Program-made: the position numbers and the translations under genes
Notes under the pieces: model-generated
Databases searched by the model: none
What the model saw: only the letters and a program-made list of their open reading frames with translations
Told to the model about the DNA's origin: nothing
Source of the DNA: Candidatus Cloacimonadota bacterium
Lineage (GTDB): Bacteria > Cloacimonadota > Cloacimonadia > Cloacimonadales > JAJBBL01
Direction: 5' to 3'
Length of the DNA: 64,000 bases
Assembly: GCA_019429305.1 (NCBI GenBank)
Contig: JAHYIR010000001.1
Span: forward strand, 124,001 to 188,000
Shown: one piece after another, positions 9,790-18,580 of the stretch
How the letters are laid out: each line of letters begins with the position of its first letter
How positions within the stretch are numbered: position 1 is the stretch's first letter

Positions 9790-9818
9790 TTGACGGGTTA
9801 GTAAAGAGAATTATTTAT
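9790..9818 (+). promoter_or_regulatory. Candidate sigma70-type promoter of queH
   Basis: TTGACG at 9790-9795 (five of six to the -35 consensus) is followed after 17 bp by ATTTAT at 9813-9818, a weak -10. If used, transcription would begin at or very near the queH ATG at 9827, giving a leaderless or nearly leaderless mRNA. This fits the absence of a Shine-Dalgarno there. Confidence 0.35.
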
Positions 9819-9826
9819 TTTCTGCT

Positions 9827-10378
9827 ATGGAAAGAGGAAACAAGAACCGTTTATTGATGCATATATGCTGTGCACCATGTTTGATCGCACCTTATACTCA
9901 TTTGAAGAGGGAAGGCGAGTATGACATAACCGGTTTTTGGTTTAATGACAACATTCATCCCTATCAGGAATATAAGAGAAGACTCGATACTTTTTTAGAA
10001 TGGAGTGCAAGAGAAGGTTTTAACTATCTAATAGAAAAAGATTATCAACCGGAACCATTTTTTCAAAGAGTATCGGGCAGAGAGAAAGATCGCTGTTATT
10101 TTTGCCATTATTACCGATTGAAGAAGACGGCAGAATTAGCTAAGAAAGAAAATTTTGATGCTTTTTCAACTACCCTGCTATATAGTATCTATCAAAAGCA
10201 CGATCTGATCAGAAAGATAGGGGAAGAAATAGCAAACAATATTGGGATCAGCTTTTATTACCGGGACTTAAGGGAATTTTGGCAAGAGGGGATTACTCTC
10301 TCGAAAGGGGAAAACATGTATCGGCAGCCATATTGTGGTTGTCTTTATAGCGAAAAGGAAAGGTATTGTAAAGATTGA
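9827..10378 (+). CDS. queH: Epoxyqueuosine reductase QueH
   Basis: QueH reduces epoxyqueuosine to queuosine in tRNA, the last step of queuosine synthesis. It is the non-cobalamin alternative to QueG and is common in anaerobes. The 183-residue protein has the family's cysteine sets: C14, C15 and C18 in HICCAPC; C90 and C93 in CYFC; and C170 and C172 in YCGCLYS. It also has the conserved GFWFNDNIHPYQEYKRR segment and YRDLREFWQEG. There is no Shine-Dalgarno before the ATG, and a candidate promoter ends only 8 bp upstream. A queE gene for the same pathway lies at 26.4 kb. Confidence 0.95.
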   Translation: MERGNKNRLLMHICCAPCLIAPYTHLKREGEYDITGFWFNDNIHPYQEYKRRLDTFLEWSAREGFNYLIEKDYQPEPFFQRVSGREKDRCYFCHYYRLKKTAELAKKENFDAFSTTLLYSIYQKHDLIRKIGEEIANNIGISFYYRDLREFWQEGITLSKGENMYRQPYCGCLYSEKERYCKD

Positions 10379-10413
10379 ATTTTGAATAAATGATATCAAA
10401 TAGGAAAAGATAG

Positions 10414-11367
10414 ATGAGCAAGTTTAAAGAAATTGATCTGACAAGTCAGAAGAAGTATTCACTCTCAGTCAGAGAGAGCAAAGTGGATAAAAGTCTTTTT
10501 TATAGAACAGGTAGAACGAATGAGTTATCATCATTTGTTTCGAGACTCCCCGATATCTTACAAGCAAAGGGTCTAAAAGAGCTTTTAGATAAGTGTTATA
10601 TTGCTCATAAAGAAGGGAAACCTGTTATCGTTGCTCTGGGCGGACATATAATTAAATGCGGTCTCTCACCTCTACTCAACGAGCTCATTGATCAAAGGAT
10701 AATATCATGTTTAGCCGGCAATGGGGCAGTAGCAATCCATGATTTTGAATTAGCTTTATCTGGTAAAACTTCGGAAGATGTTGCATCAGCTCTTGAAGAT
10801 GGAACTTTTGGTATGGCACAGGAAACAGGTGAGCTTATCAACAAGGCAATTACGACAGCTGCCGTTGAAAAACTCGGCTTTGGTGAAGGTTTGGGCATTT
10901 TTATTGAGCAATATAAACCACCGAATAAATCGTTATCAATATTAGCGAATGCTTATAATAAAGATATTCCATTTACCGTCCATGTAGCTTTGGGAACTGA
11001 TATTATTCATCAGCACAAAGAAGCAGATGGAGCAGCAATTGGTGAGTGTACTTTACGTGACTTCCGGATCTTTTGTGAGCAGGTCAAAGGACTAAATGAC
11101 GGTGGAGTCTTTCTCAATCTTGGCTCAGCAGTGATCATGCCTGAAGTATTCTTGAAAGCAATAACTGTGGTTAGAAATCTCGGCTATTCTTTAAATAACT
11201 TTACTACAGCAGTATTTGATATGAATCTTCATTACCGACCCAGAATAAATGTTGTGGAAAGACCGACCTCAAAAGGGGGAAAGGGTTACTATTTCGTTGG
11301 TCACCATGAGATAATGATCCCGTTCTTTTTTGCTGTTCTTCAGGAGAGGATACACAAAAATGCGTAA
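10414..11367 (+). CDS. Deoxyhypusine-synthase-like superfamily protein
   Basis: I do not recognise a precise function for this 317-residue cytoplasmic protein. The order of motifs recalls the deoxyhypusine synthase fold: VALGGHIIKCGLSPLL followed by NGAVAIHDFE near residues 75-110, an IPFTVHVALGTDI strand near 190, a GGVFLNLGSAVIMPEV turn near 235, and a C-terminal HHEIMIPFFFAVL helix. The catalytic lysine region of true deoxyhypusine synthase is not evident, so it is probably a bacterial homologue acting on another substrate. It lies 35 bp after queH with AGGAAAAG before its ATG, suggesting co-transcription. The next gene overlaps its 3' end. Confidence 0.5.
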   Translation: MSKFKEIDLTSQKKYSLSVRESKVDKSLFYRTGRTNELSSFVSRLPDILQAKGLKELLDKCYIAHKEGKPVIVALGGHIIKCGLSPLLNELIDQRIISCLAGNGAVAIHDFELALSGKTSEDVASALEDGTFGMAQETGELINKAITTAAVEKLGFGEGLGIFIEQYKPPNKSLSILANAYNKDIPFTVHVALGTDIIHQHKEADGAAIGECTLRDFRIFCEQVKGLNDGGVFLNLGSAVIMPEVFLKAITVVRNLGYSLNNFTTAVFDMNLHYRPRINVVERPTSKGGKGYYFVGHHEIMIPFFFAVLQERIHKNA

Positions 11368-11809
11368 GTTATTGTTGCTAATTGTACTTTTTCTGCTTGC
11401 AGCGGGTTTATGGAGCTATGATAGCGGTAAAAAACCTTTTCAGGCGATGTTCCTTTCATTAGCTATTCCCGGTGGTGGACAATTTTATAACGAGTCTTAT
11501 TATAAAGCTGCAATAGTTTTTGCTTTGGAAGGATATTTCATTGGCAGGGTAGTGTATAATAATAAAAAAGTAGATGATTATTACGACCTTATGAAGATAA
11601 CTGAAGGTGAAGAGTTTCTGGAAAATGAGAGGTTATATAACCGTTACTATATAAGACGGCAAAATGATCTTTGGTGGTTGGGAACAGTGATCTTTTTCTC
11701 TATGGTTGATGCTTTTGTAGATGCCAATCTATATAATTATGAGCAAGAAAGAGAGAAAGTACACATTATATTCGAGAATAGTAAGATCGGGATCGGAATA
11801 AATTTCTAA
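11360..11809 (+). CDS. Small membrane protein, DUF5683-like
   Basis: This is a protein of about 149 residues with a signal peptide or N-terminal anchor (MRKLLLLIVLFLLAAGLWS). An FLSLAIPGGGQFYNESYYKAA segment typical of DUF5683-type and similar small envelope proteins follows, with a hydrophobic helix around it and a second near WWLGTVIFFSMVDAFVDA. The start at 11360 is preferred over an upstream in-frame codon at 11330 because AGGAGAGG lies at 11342-11349. It overlaps the end of the previous gene by 8 bp. Function is unknown; it probably sits in the inner membrane. Confidence 0.65.
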   Translation: MRKLLLLIVLFLLAAGLWSYDSGKKPFQAMFLSLAIPGGGQFYNESYYKAAIVFALEGYFIGRVVYNNKKVDDYYDLMKITEGEEFLENERLYNRYYIRRQNDLWWLGTVIFFSMVDAFVDANLYNYEQEREKVHIIFENSKIGIGINF

Positions 11810-11814
11810 GTTTT

Positions 11815-13566
11815 TTATCTCAGGCGATTTCGCCAGTCATGGACTTTAGCGTTAGCTTTTTGTTCTTGAAACCATTCATTAAATAGTTCATCACCTCTGT
11901 TTTTGATTATTCTTTCTCTAATTAGAGAACGGACTGCCGTCGTCAAGTAATCTGTGTCAGCAGCATCAAGCCGGTGTACTATTCCAAGATAAACGCCATT
12001 TTCTCCTACAACAGGTTGAGCAACAGTTCTATTTCTACCTGATGGGAACATAGCTCGTGTCAGGTGGATAGGATCAATTTCGGGGAAATAGGTATTGATT
12101 GAGAAGTTATCAAAATGAAGCACTGGAAAACCCTCTTTCTCTGCTTCTTCTATTATTCTATTATAGCCGAATCTTCGTTGATACGATGCAGCTGTCTGTT
12201 TTGCTAGTTCAAACTGTCTCTTTTTTTGTAGTAGTACTTGTATATCATCATATACTACCTGTAATGGAAGAAAATCACGACTCTGGTTATCGACTACCTC
12301 TACAAGGACGAAAGCTTGTAGTTGGTTATGGGAAATCGGTTCAAAAATAGCACCCGGACGGGCATTAATAGCTCTTTCAATTAAGCCATCACTCTTACCA
12401 AGATAAGGGATAAATGGATCTTCAGGTTTGACAATATCCGTTGTATAGATATCTAGATCATACTCATAGGCAGTATTTTCTAATCCGAGTTCTGTAGCTA
12501 GTTCTCGTATATTAACAATTCTATTGTATAAAAGCTCCCGGGTTCGTTGTGAAGGACGATGTTTGATGAATATTTCCCGTAGTTTCACCATATTCCGTGT
12601 TCTAGCCATTAGTTGATAGATCACCCAGCCATCAGTAACTGCAAATGGTCTGGTAAATTCTTCCAACCGCAATCTTTCCAAATCATTGCGTATTCTTACA
12701 GGAAAGTGTTCTAATTCCATAAACGGCATCTCACCTCTATTTACTGAAGTCTGAGAATCGGATAAATTACCGGCTAATATCGGGAAAGGAACATCATCCA
12801 TTAATTCGGTATAGATAGAATCAATCTTGGTTTTTGTAGCAAGAGAATCTAAAGCACTCGGTTTCAAGGGGAAGATAACATACTTGATTTGCGCATAGGG
12901 TTCTGTTAAATAATCAAAGCGATTTTCATTATAGTAATCTCTAATTTCACGGTCGTAAATAACAACATTCTCAAAATGTGAGGGGTATAGACAAATGATC
13001 GATGCGTCAGCAGAAGAGTTTAAGGCAAGATATTCGTCACGAATTTCCTGTTCAGGAATATGATAATTAGCAATGACTTTCTCTTTCAGTTTAACACGGG
13101 GAACGTAGGTCTCTGCATAGTCCCTAACCAAAATAGATAAATCAACGGGATTATTCGTTAAGAGTGATTCACGATATTTTTCATGGTTAAAAATCCCATC
13201 TTCGGTAAACAAGCCAGAATTAATAATCACTGCAGGAATGTTGGTAGTTAAAGTATCAATCACCTCACTATATGATACAGTGATATTAAACTTGCGAAGC
13301 TTTTCTTCAAAGATATTTCTTTCGACAATATTGTTAAAGGCTTGATTGCTTAATTGTTCTCTAGTAACAGTGTCAGGAGTAAATCCTGTGGTAACTACAT
13401 AGTTTTCGAACTGATAACGTTGTGCTATCATGTATTCTTCATAGGTGATAGGCCGGTTGTTTACCATACCTATATAATTACTCGGTCTTCTTGAGCAACC
13501 GCTATTGACAATTGCTAAAATAATAGTAGTTATCGTTACTATCAATAAGATTTGGTTTCTTTTCAT
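11815..13566 (-). CDS. SurA/PpiD-like peptidyl-prolyl isomerase lipoprotein
   Basis: This 583-residue envelope protein has a lipoprotein signal peptide (hydrophobic stretch, then SGC near residue 24). A SurA-type N-terminal chaperone region follows, with MVNNRPITYEEY and long helices to about residue 190. A parvulin-like region around residues 200-350 contains the paired YAQIKYVIFP strand, a GEMPFME segment and FAVTDGWVIYQLMA. A further helical and strand-rich region follows. SurA-like proteins escort outer-membrane proteins and may isomerise prolines. An AAGGAA site precedes the ATG. It ends 5 bp from the convergent gene at 11809 and diverges from the secreted propeller gene. Confidence 0.8.
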   Translation of the reverse strand: MKRNQILLIVTITTIILAIVNSGCSRRPSNYIGMVNNRPITYEEYMIAQRYQFENYVVTTGFTPDTVTREQLSNQAFNNIVERNIFEEKLRKFNITVSYSEVIDTLTTNIPAVIINSGLFTEDGIFNHEKYRESLLTNNPVDLSILVRDYAETYVPRVKLKEKVIANYHIPEQEIRDEYLALNSSADASIICLYPSHFENVVIYDREIRDYYNENRFDYLTEPYAQIKYVIFPLKPSALDSLATKTKIDSIYTELMDDVPFPILAGNLSDSQTSVNRGEMPFMELEHFPVRIRNDLERLRLEEFTRPFAVTDGWVIYQLMARTRNMVKLREIFIKHRPSQRTRELLYNRIVNIRELATELGLENTAYEYDLDIYTTDIVKPEDPFIPYLGKSDGLIERAINARPGAIFEPISHNQLQAFVLVEVVDNQSRDFLPLQVVYDDIQVLLQKKRQFELAKQTAASYQRRFGYNRIIEEAEKEGFPVLHFDNFSINTYFPEIDPIHLTRAMFPSGRNRTVAQPVVGENGVYLGIVHRLDAADTDYLTTAVRSLIRERIIKNRGDELFNEWFQEQKANAKVHDWRNRLR

Positions 13567-13660
13567 CTGATTTTCCTTCTATGTAACTCAACCCTCCCAT
13601 AATATGTTTCTTGTCAACTTATTCTGCTCAAGAATAGCACATAATCAATCTTATATCTTT

Positions 13661-13702
13661 AGGGAGCATACGAGTCGGCTCTAACCGACTCGTATGCTCC
13701 CT
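13661..13702. repeat. Long palindromic hairpin, REP-like element A
   Basis: A perfect 18-bp inverted repeat runs 13661-13678 and 13685-13702 around a 6-base loop. The arm is AGGGAGCATACGAGTCGG. Pairing continues outward for about six more bases with one T-G wobble. No T tract follows on either strand, and it sits between divergent genes, so it is not an ordinary terminator. A related hairpin with the same arm and loop lengths lies at 29695-29738. Confidence 0.8.
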
Positions 13703-13792
13703 AAGGATTACTCATTTTTCGAATAGGAGTTACTCTTTAATGCATTTGTCAAACAAAAAATCAAAAACTACGATTTCAAATGTTTTCTCTGC

Positions 13793-13821
13793 TTGACAAA
13801 AAAACCAAACTATTCATTAAT
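13793..13821 (+). promoter_or_regulatory. Sigma70-type promoter of the secreted propeller gene
   Basis: A perfect TTGACA -35 box at 13793-13798 is followed after exactly 17 bp by ATTAAT at 13816-13821. The predicted start leaves a leader of about 20 bases containing the AAGGGAGG Shine-Dalgarno before the ATG at 13850. The same pair with the same spacing precedes the S41 peptidase gene. Confidence 0.6.
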
Positions 13822-13849
13822 AAAGAGAATCTATCAAGGGAGGCAGATT

Positions 13850-16456
13850 ATGAAAGCTCAACAGCTATTATTCTATTCATTATTAATGTTTTTCTTATTA
13901 TCCTGCAGTCTTTTTGCTAATGAGAAGACAGTAGAATGGTATGAAGAACAAGGACTAATACCTGAAACATTTAGAGAAGTAACCCAAATTCAAGGTACAA
14001 GATCTTTAAGGGAAATTCCGGAAGGGGGGTTAATATTAATACCGGACAGTACTCCTAAACGGGTAATGGCATTTGACCCGCAAACCGGTGATTTAATTGA
14101 TGCTAATTTTATACCGCCTTATCCCGATTATTTATCAACACCAATCCACATTGTTATGAATGCAGAAGAAACCGGATTTTTAATGACAGACCAGTTAAGG
14201 GATTTGGTGCTGAAGTTTAGTTTAGATGGTCTTTATGAAGGGATTTTTGCTCCAATTGGTGGGGTTGATAATACGATATTGGACAATATCCGGGGTATGT
14301 TTGTTCGTGATGATGGACATTATCTGGTAACTGTAGCAGCGGGTGGTAATGCTCATGCTATCGCGGAATTTGATTCAAACGGTCAGTATTTGGGAAATTT
14401 CATTAACAATGGAGCAGGTGGCTTAAATGGTCCTTGGGACATTATCTACAGACCGGATTTTAATGATTATCTAATTAGTACCAGTGGTAGTAATGCAATT
14501 CACCGGTATGATGAAAACGGTGTATCTTTAGGGATGTTTGTGCCTTCGATCAACTTTCCCGAACAGATGCAGTTATTACCGAATGGTAACGTTTTAGTAG
14601 CAACCTTCAGTGCACCGAGTGGTGTCTATGAGTTTAATAGTCAAGGTGTACAGGTAGGATTTTATGGACCTGTGACTGCTCTACGTGGTGTTTATGAATT
14701 ACCTAACGGCAATATACTGGTTACTAATGGCACTGGTGTATATGAGATAAATAGACAGGGAGCTTTAGTTGATACAAAAATTGCCGGAGTCAGTGCTCGC
14801 TTTATAACATTTGTAGGTCATGGTGTTGGTCATAGCATTCCTTTTGAGGAGGATTTTGAAACAGGTTCACTTCCAGAAGACTGGCTACAGGAGTATATAG
14901 AAGGTACCAATGATTGGACTTTTCAAAACGGAGGTCATTTAGGGTATCCTTCTGATGCATATGAAGGCGATTACAACGCTCTCTTTTATTCGGCTACAGT
15001 CGGTCATAGTACAACCCTGATCACTCCGCCGCTATTGATCGGCAACGCTATAAATCCGGTACTTCGGTTCCAGCATGCTCAGGCAGTTTGGGGTACTTCT
15101 CAGGACGAGCTTAGTGTTTATTATCGAATTGGTGACGTTGGTGATTGGGTTCTCTTAGAGAGCTATAATATGAATGTACCTCAATGGACGGAGAGGATGA
15201 TAAGTTTACCGGAAGCAGATGATCTCTTTTATATTGGCTTTGAAGCTATTTCTGGTGGTGGATATGGTGTCTGTATTGATATGGTAGAAGTATTTGACCA
15301 TGTTTACCCGATCATGGAGGTCACACCTTTGGCTATCAATGTGATTCTCGTTGAGGGAGAAAGCACAACAGAATCACTTACGATCAGCAATGTCGGAACA
15401 GCAGATTTAGAGTATGAGATAACATTTCAAGAACCGGCTGCATGGTTGACTGTTACTGCACCGACAGGAACAGTTTTACCTAATGAATCTGTTAATGTAG
15501 ATCTGGAGATTGATACTATTGATCTTACAGGTGGTGAAAACTATAGCGCAACTTTGATAGTTACCGATAATTACTTTGGTATGGAGATCAATGTCACGAT
15601 AAGCTTATATGTAGAAGAATTGATTCTCAATCCACCTCTCAATCTCTCTGCTGAGATAGGGATGTTTTTTATTGAACTTTCTTGGGACGAACCGATATCT
15701 AATAATCGCAATTTACTCGGGTATAATCTATATAGGCAGGATAGTCCTGAGGGTAATTTCGAACAGATAAATACCGTAATTATTGCTCAAGAGTATTATC
15801 TTGATGATGAACTACAACCCAGTATATACTCCTACTATGTAACGGCTGTTTATACCCAGGGAGAATCAGATCCTTCTGATGTTCTGGAAGTTTTATTACC
15901 AGAGCAGGTTGCACTCCCGACAATTGAGCCAGAACCGGGAGTTTACAACGAAACGATATACCTTGAACTTTTCTGCGATACTGAAGAAGCTAATATCCAC
16001 TACACATTCTTAGATGAGGTTCCCGATGAAGATTCTTCACTCTATGAAGTGCCGATTTATCTGGATCAATCAGCAACAATAACAGCTCGAGCTTTTAAAG
16101 ATGGTCTGTTTCCAAGTCCTCTTCTCATTGCTGAATATACTATAGTGGTTTCTGCTGATGATGTGACAAACTTAGCACCAGTAACGAATCTTTACGCTGC
16201 GTATCCCAATCCATTCAATCCCAATACAACAATAACTTTCTCACTCGCTGAACCATCACAAGTGAAGATTGAGATCTTTAATATTCATGGTCAAAAGGTG
16301 AAAGCACTGATTAATGAAACGAGGAATTCAGGTCTTCATACACTCCATTGGGATGGTAGTAACGAGGAAGGAAAATCGGTGAGAAGCGGTATATATTTCT
16401 ATAGAATGACCGTGAACGATTTCGTATCAACCAGAAAGATGATGCTTATTCAATAG
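13850..16456 (+). CDS. Secreted beta-propeller protein with type IX sorting domain
   Basis: This secreted protein of about 868 residues has these parts in order: a signal peptide to about residue 24; an NHL-like beta-propeller (about 30-320, repeats such as LPNGNVLVATFS and LPNGNILVTNGTG); a jelly-roll, cleaved-adhesin-like domain starting EEDFETGSLPEDW (about 330-490); a BACON-like domain with LTISNVGTADLEYEI; an Fn3-like domain; a chitobiase-type C-terminal domain; and a sorting domain of about 85 residues with YPNPFNPNTTI and SGIYFYRM. The sorting domain marks export by a type IX-like system to the cell surface. The ATG at 13850 is chosen because AAGGGAGG precedes it and an earlier in-frame TTG is part of the -35 box. 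Confidence 0.88.
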   Translation: MKAQQLLFYSLLMFFLLSCSLFANEKTVEWYEEQGLIPETFREVTQIQGTRSLREIPEGGLILIPDSTPKRVMAFDPQTGDLIDANFIPPYPDYLSTPIHIVMNAEETGFLMTDQLRDLVLKFSLDGLYEGIFAPIGGVDNTILDNIRGMFVRDDGHYLVTVAAGGNAHAIAEFDSNGQYLGNFINNGAGGLNGPWDIIYRPDFNDYLISTSGSNAIHRYDENGVSLGMFVPSINFPEQMQLLPNGNVLVATFSAPSGVYEFNSQGVQVGFYGPVTALRGVYELPNGNILVTNGTGVYEINRQGALVDTKIAGVSARFITFVGHGVGHSIPFEEDFETGSLPEDWLQEYIEGTNDWTFQNGGHLGYPSDAYEGDYNALFYSATVGHSTTLITPPLLIGNAINPVLRFQHAQAVWGTSQDELSVYYRIGDVGDWVLLESYNMNVPQWTERMISLPEADDLFYIGFEAISGGGYGVCIDMVEVFDHVYPIMEVTPLAINVILVEGESTTESLTISNVGTADLEYEITFQEPAAWLTVTAPTGTVLPNESVNVDLEIDTIDLTGGENYSATLIVTDNYFGMEINVTISLYVEELILNPPLNLSAEIGMFFIELSWDEPISNNRNLLGYNLYRQDSPEGNFEQINTVIIAQEYYLDDELQPSIYSYYVTAVYTQGESDPSDVLEVLLPEQVALPTIEPEPGVYNETIYLELFCDTEEANIHYTFLDEVPDEDSSLYEVPIYLDQSATITARAFKDGLFPSPLLIAEYTIVVSADDVTNLAPVTNLYAAYPNPFNPNTTITFSLAEPSQVKIEIFNIHGQKVKALINETRNSGLHTLHWDGSNEEGKSVRSGIYFYRMTVNDFVSTRKMMLIQ

Positions 16457-16497
16457 AGAGATAGGTCTCAGTAGTAACAAGAGCTGTTAAGATAATT

Positions 16498-16532
16498 AAG
16501 GGACATAGGACTAAATCTCTATGTCCCTTTTA
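16498..16532 (+). terminator. Rho-independent terminator of the secreted propeller gene
   Basis: An 11-bp stem pairs AAGGGACATAG (16498-16508) with CTATGTCCCTT (16519-16529) and is followed by T residues. It sits between convergent genes and has A residues on the other side, so it may serve both directions. Confidence 0.8.
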
Positions 16533-16558
16533 TTCTATTGTGCATTTTATAGTTGATT

Positions 16559-16843
16559 CTATCTTCTTTTTCTACGGGTTAAGGCAAAACCGCCAAAACC
16601 ACCGAGTATTGCGATATAGAAGCCAAAGTCATACCACCAACCTACGTTGTTGGTCTCGTATATACGCACACTGGGGTTAAAGATGTGCCAGATCAAAGAT
16701 ACCGGAGCTATCCAGCCATGCCAGATTCCCCAAAGAAAACCTGCTCTTTTAGTTTCATGATGACCCGAAACTCCGGGAGCACAAGCAGACAAGATCAATG
16801 CAATAATCAATAACAAGCACAACATAACAACAAACTTTTTCAT
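16559..16843 (-). CDS. Small membrane lipoprotein of unknown function
   Basis: This 94-residue protein has a lipoprotein signal peptide ending in the lipobox LSAC (cysteine near residue 21). The middle is rich in Trp and aromatic residues (LWGIWHGWIAPVSLIW, NNVGWWYDFGFYIAI), and a glycine-rich hydrophobic segment precedes a basic RRKRR end. The pattern suggests a small membrane-associated protein of a recurring unknown family. A GAGGAGGTAG Shine-Dalgarno precedes the ATG. It appears monocistronic and converges with the propeller gene. Confidence 0.7.
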   Translation of the reverse strand: MKKFVVMLCLLLIIALILSACAPGVSGHHETKRAGFLWGIWHGWIAPVSLIWHIFNPSVRIYETNNVGWWYDFGFYIAILGGFGGFALTRRKRR

Positions 16844-16904
16844 AATCTACCTCCTCTTAGATATTAAAGATTTGTTATTTGAAAAATAAATTGGTCAATG
16901 AGAA

Positions 16905-17282
16905 TTATTTGGGGATCCACATCGCTGAAATATTATCCTGGAAACCGCACTTAGCGTAAAAGTCTCGATTACCTTCAGTAAAAGTTAAAAAGAAGTAAGT
17001 TCCTTGAAATCTTTCGATCAATCGTTTCATCATCTCCTTTGCAATACCTCGCTTCTGATATTCGGGCATAACTACGACATCAAATATGCTTGTATAATAA
17101 TGATTATCCGAAATAGCTCGAGCAAAAGCGATCAGCTTGTCGTTATCATACGCTGTAATGTACCATGAATTTTGAAATGCATTAACGATATTATCCAAAG
17201 ATTTATTCCAGCCAACACTTTCAAAAACCTGCATAATTTCTTTAGCAGTAACTTTATTGTTCTCTAAGTATTCAATAGCCAT
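16905..17282 (-). CDS. GNAT family N-acetyltransferase
   Basis: This is a GNAT acyltransferase of about 125 residues, a fold that moves an acetyl group from acetyl-CoA to an amine. The core motifs are visible: LIAFARAISD, then FDVVVMPEYQKRGIAKEMM, in which QKRGIA is the acetyl-CoA pyrophosphate loop, and a C-terminal FYAKCGFQ. The substrate cannot be told from sequence. The frame is open to 17360, but an AAGGGAG sits correctly before the ATG at 17282 (MAIEYLENN), which starts at the usual point of the fold. Confidence 0.85.
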   Translation of the reverse strand: MAIEYLENNKVTAKEIMQVFESVGWNKSLDNIVNAFQNSWYITAYDNDKLIAFARAISDNHYYTSIFDVVVMPEYQKRGIAKEMMKRLIERFQGTYFFLTFTEGNRDFYAKCGFQDNISAMWIPK

Positions 17283-17580
17283 CGAATCTCCCTTCTTTTT
17301 TGTCTCATTAAGGTGAATATATTTTACAAGAGAAACAGCTATACCAGAAGTTTCGGTCAAGAAATATTCAGGAGAAAATATCCTAGATACAAATCATTAG
17401 AGCATCTTTAGTTAGGATTTATAATGCTATATTAGTTGTAGCAAAGGTTTCATAGTTGTTTTAGATAAGAGTTTTCAGATCAAAATTTGAAATGATCTCT
17501 GATATTTTTTGGAAAAATTGTTGCTAGTAGAAGAGAAGTAATTATCTTTTAAGCATAAGAAAAAAAAAGCTGGAGGAAAA

Positions 17581-17892
17581 ATGGCAGTATTAGAGTTAAA
17601 CAAAGATAATTTTGAACAAGAAATTGGTTCTGGAGTAGCGTTAGTAGATTTCTGGGCACCTTGGTGTGGCCCGTGCCGTATTATCGGTCCTGTTGTAGAA
17701 GAAATTGCAGAAGAGATGCAAGATATAAAAGTAGGCAAAATCAATATCGACAATAATCAAGATTTGGCAGTACAGTTCAATGTAATGAGTATTCCGACTA
17801 TTATTATTTTCAAAGACGGCAAACCAATGAGTTCTTCAGTTGGAGTCGTTTCCAAAAAAGCACTGATAGAAAAGATCCAAGCAGTTCTATAA
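17581..17892 (+). CDS. trxA: Thioredoxin
   Basis: This is a cytoplasmic thiol-disulfide reductant of 103 residues, the usual length. The active site WCGPC is at residues 28-32, with FWAP before it, and the cis-proline loop SIPTIIIF follows near residue 75. GGAGG precedes the ATG. It is monocistronic, with its own terminator at 17922-17950. It may supply electrons to the anaerobic metabolism and to the thiol proteins of the arsenic-type region, which is inference. Confidence 0.95.
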   Translation: MAVLELNKDNFEQEIGSGVALVDFWAPWCGPCRIIGPVVEEIAEEMQDIKVGKINIDNNQDLAVQFNVMSIPTIIIFKDGKPMSSSVGVVSKKALIEKIQAVL

Positions 17893-17921
17893 AAAGGATA
17901 TCTCAAGCATACAAAAATTTC

Positions 17922-17950
17922 AAAGGGATAGGATTTTCTATCCCTTTTTT
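17922..17950 (+). terminator. Rho-independent terminator of trxA
   Basis: A 10-bp stem pairs AAAGGGATAG (17922-17931) with CTATCCCTTT (17938-17947), followed by a T tract to 17950. It lies between trxA and a convergent gene and is preceded by A residues, so it could work both ways. Confidence 0.85.
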
Positions 17951-17961
17951 GCTGTGTAGAT

Positions 17962-18564
17962 TTATAATTCTGTTTTAAGTAAGCGATATTTTAAGAGACC
18001 GGCGTCTTGATTGCTTTGCAGGAATTCCTTTAATCCGCTATTGGCAATGGTATTTGCGTAGATTGTAACTTCTTCCTGATAATCTGCTGAAATTATTTCG
18101 GCACTCAATTCATTTATAGCGTGCTTTATCTTATCAGCATGAGCATAGTCGGTTTTGATTTCCCAATAATCTTTGAGGATCATCTCTTTCAGAGTTGCTT
18201 TGTTAATCGTTTCTTCTGCTATATGACGGTAAGCATCTATCAACCCTCTGATCCCTAATTTTACTCCTCCGAAGTAACGAGTTACAACAAGAACAACATT
18301 CGATAGTTCATGTTTGTGAATAGCTCCCATAATAGGTTTTCCAGCTGTTCCCGAAGGTTCTCCGGCATCGGAACAGTGACTCAACTCTCCATTGAGACCA
18401 GTTCTATATGCCCAGCAATTATGAGTTGCCTCTCGATATCTGGAAGCGATACTGTTAATAAGAGTTTTTGCCTCTTCTGGCGTTGTACACTTCAGCAGAT
18501 TACCTATAAAATGAGATTTTTTAATATGCTCTTCGTATTCGACTTCTTTTTCTATCGTAAACAT
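17962..18564 (-). CDS. YigZ/IMPACT family protein (UPF0029)
   Basis: This 200-residue cytoplasmic protein of the YigZ/IMPACT family has the conserved SRYREATHNCWAYR block, a DAGEPSGTAGKPI block, and VVLVVTRYFGGVKLGIRGLIDAYR. The C-terminal ferredoxin-like domain begins near residue 135. Eukaryotic IMPACT regulates the kinase GCN2; the bacterial role is not settled but is linked to translation. It begins 16 bp from the stop of the large oxidoreductase subunit on the same strand and may ride on that operon. It converges with trxA. Confidence 0.9.
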   Translation of the reverse strand: MFTIEKEVEYEEHIKKSHFIGNLLKCTTPEEAKTLINSIASRYREATHNCWAYRTGLNGELSHCSDAGEPSGTAGKPIMGAIHKHELSNVVLVVTRYFGGVKLGIRGLIDAYRHIAEETINKATLKEMILKDYWEIKTDYAHADKIKHAINELSAEIISADYQEEVTIYANTIANSGLKEFLQSNQDAGLLKYRLLKTEL

Positions 18565-18580
18565 CGGATGCTAAACTATT

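Noticed and set aside
13661-13702. Terminator of the SurA-like gene or the propeller gene
   Set aside because: It lies between divergent genes and has no T tract on either strand.
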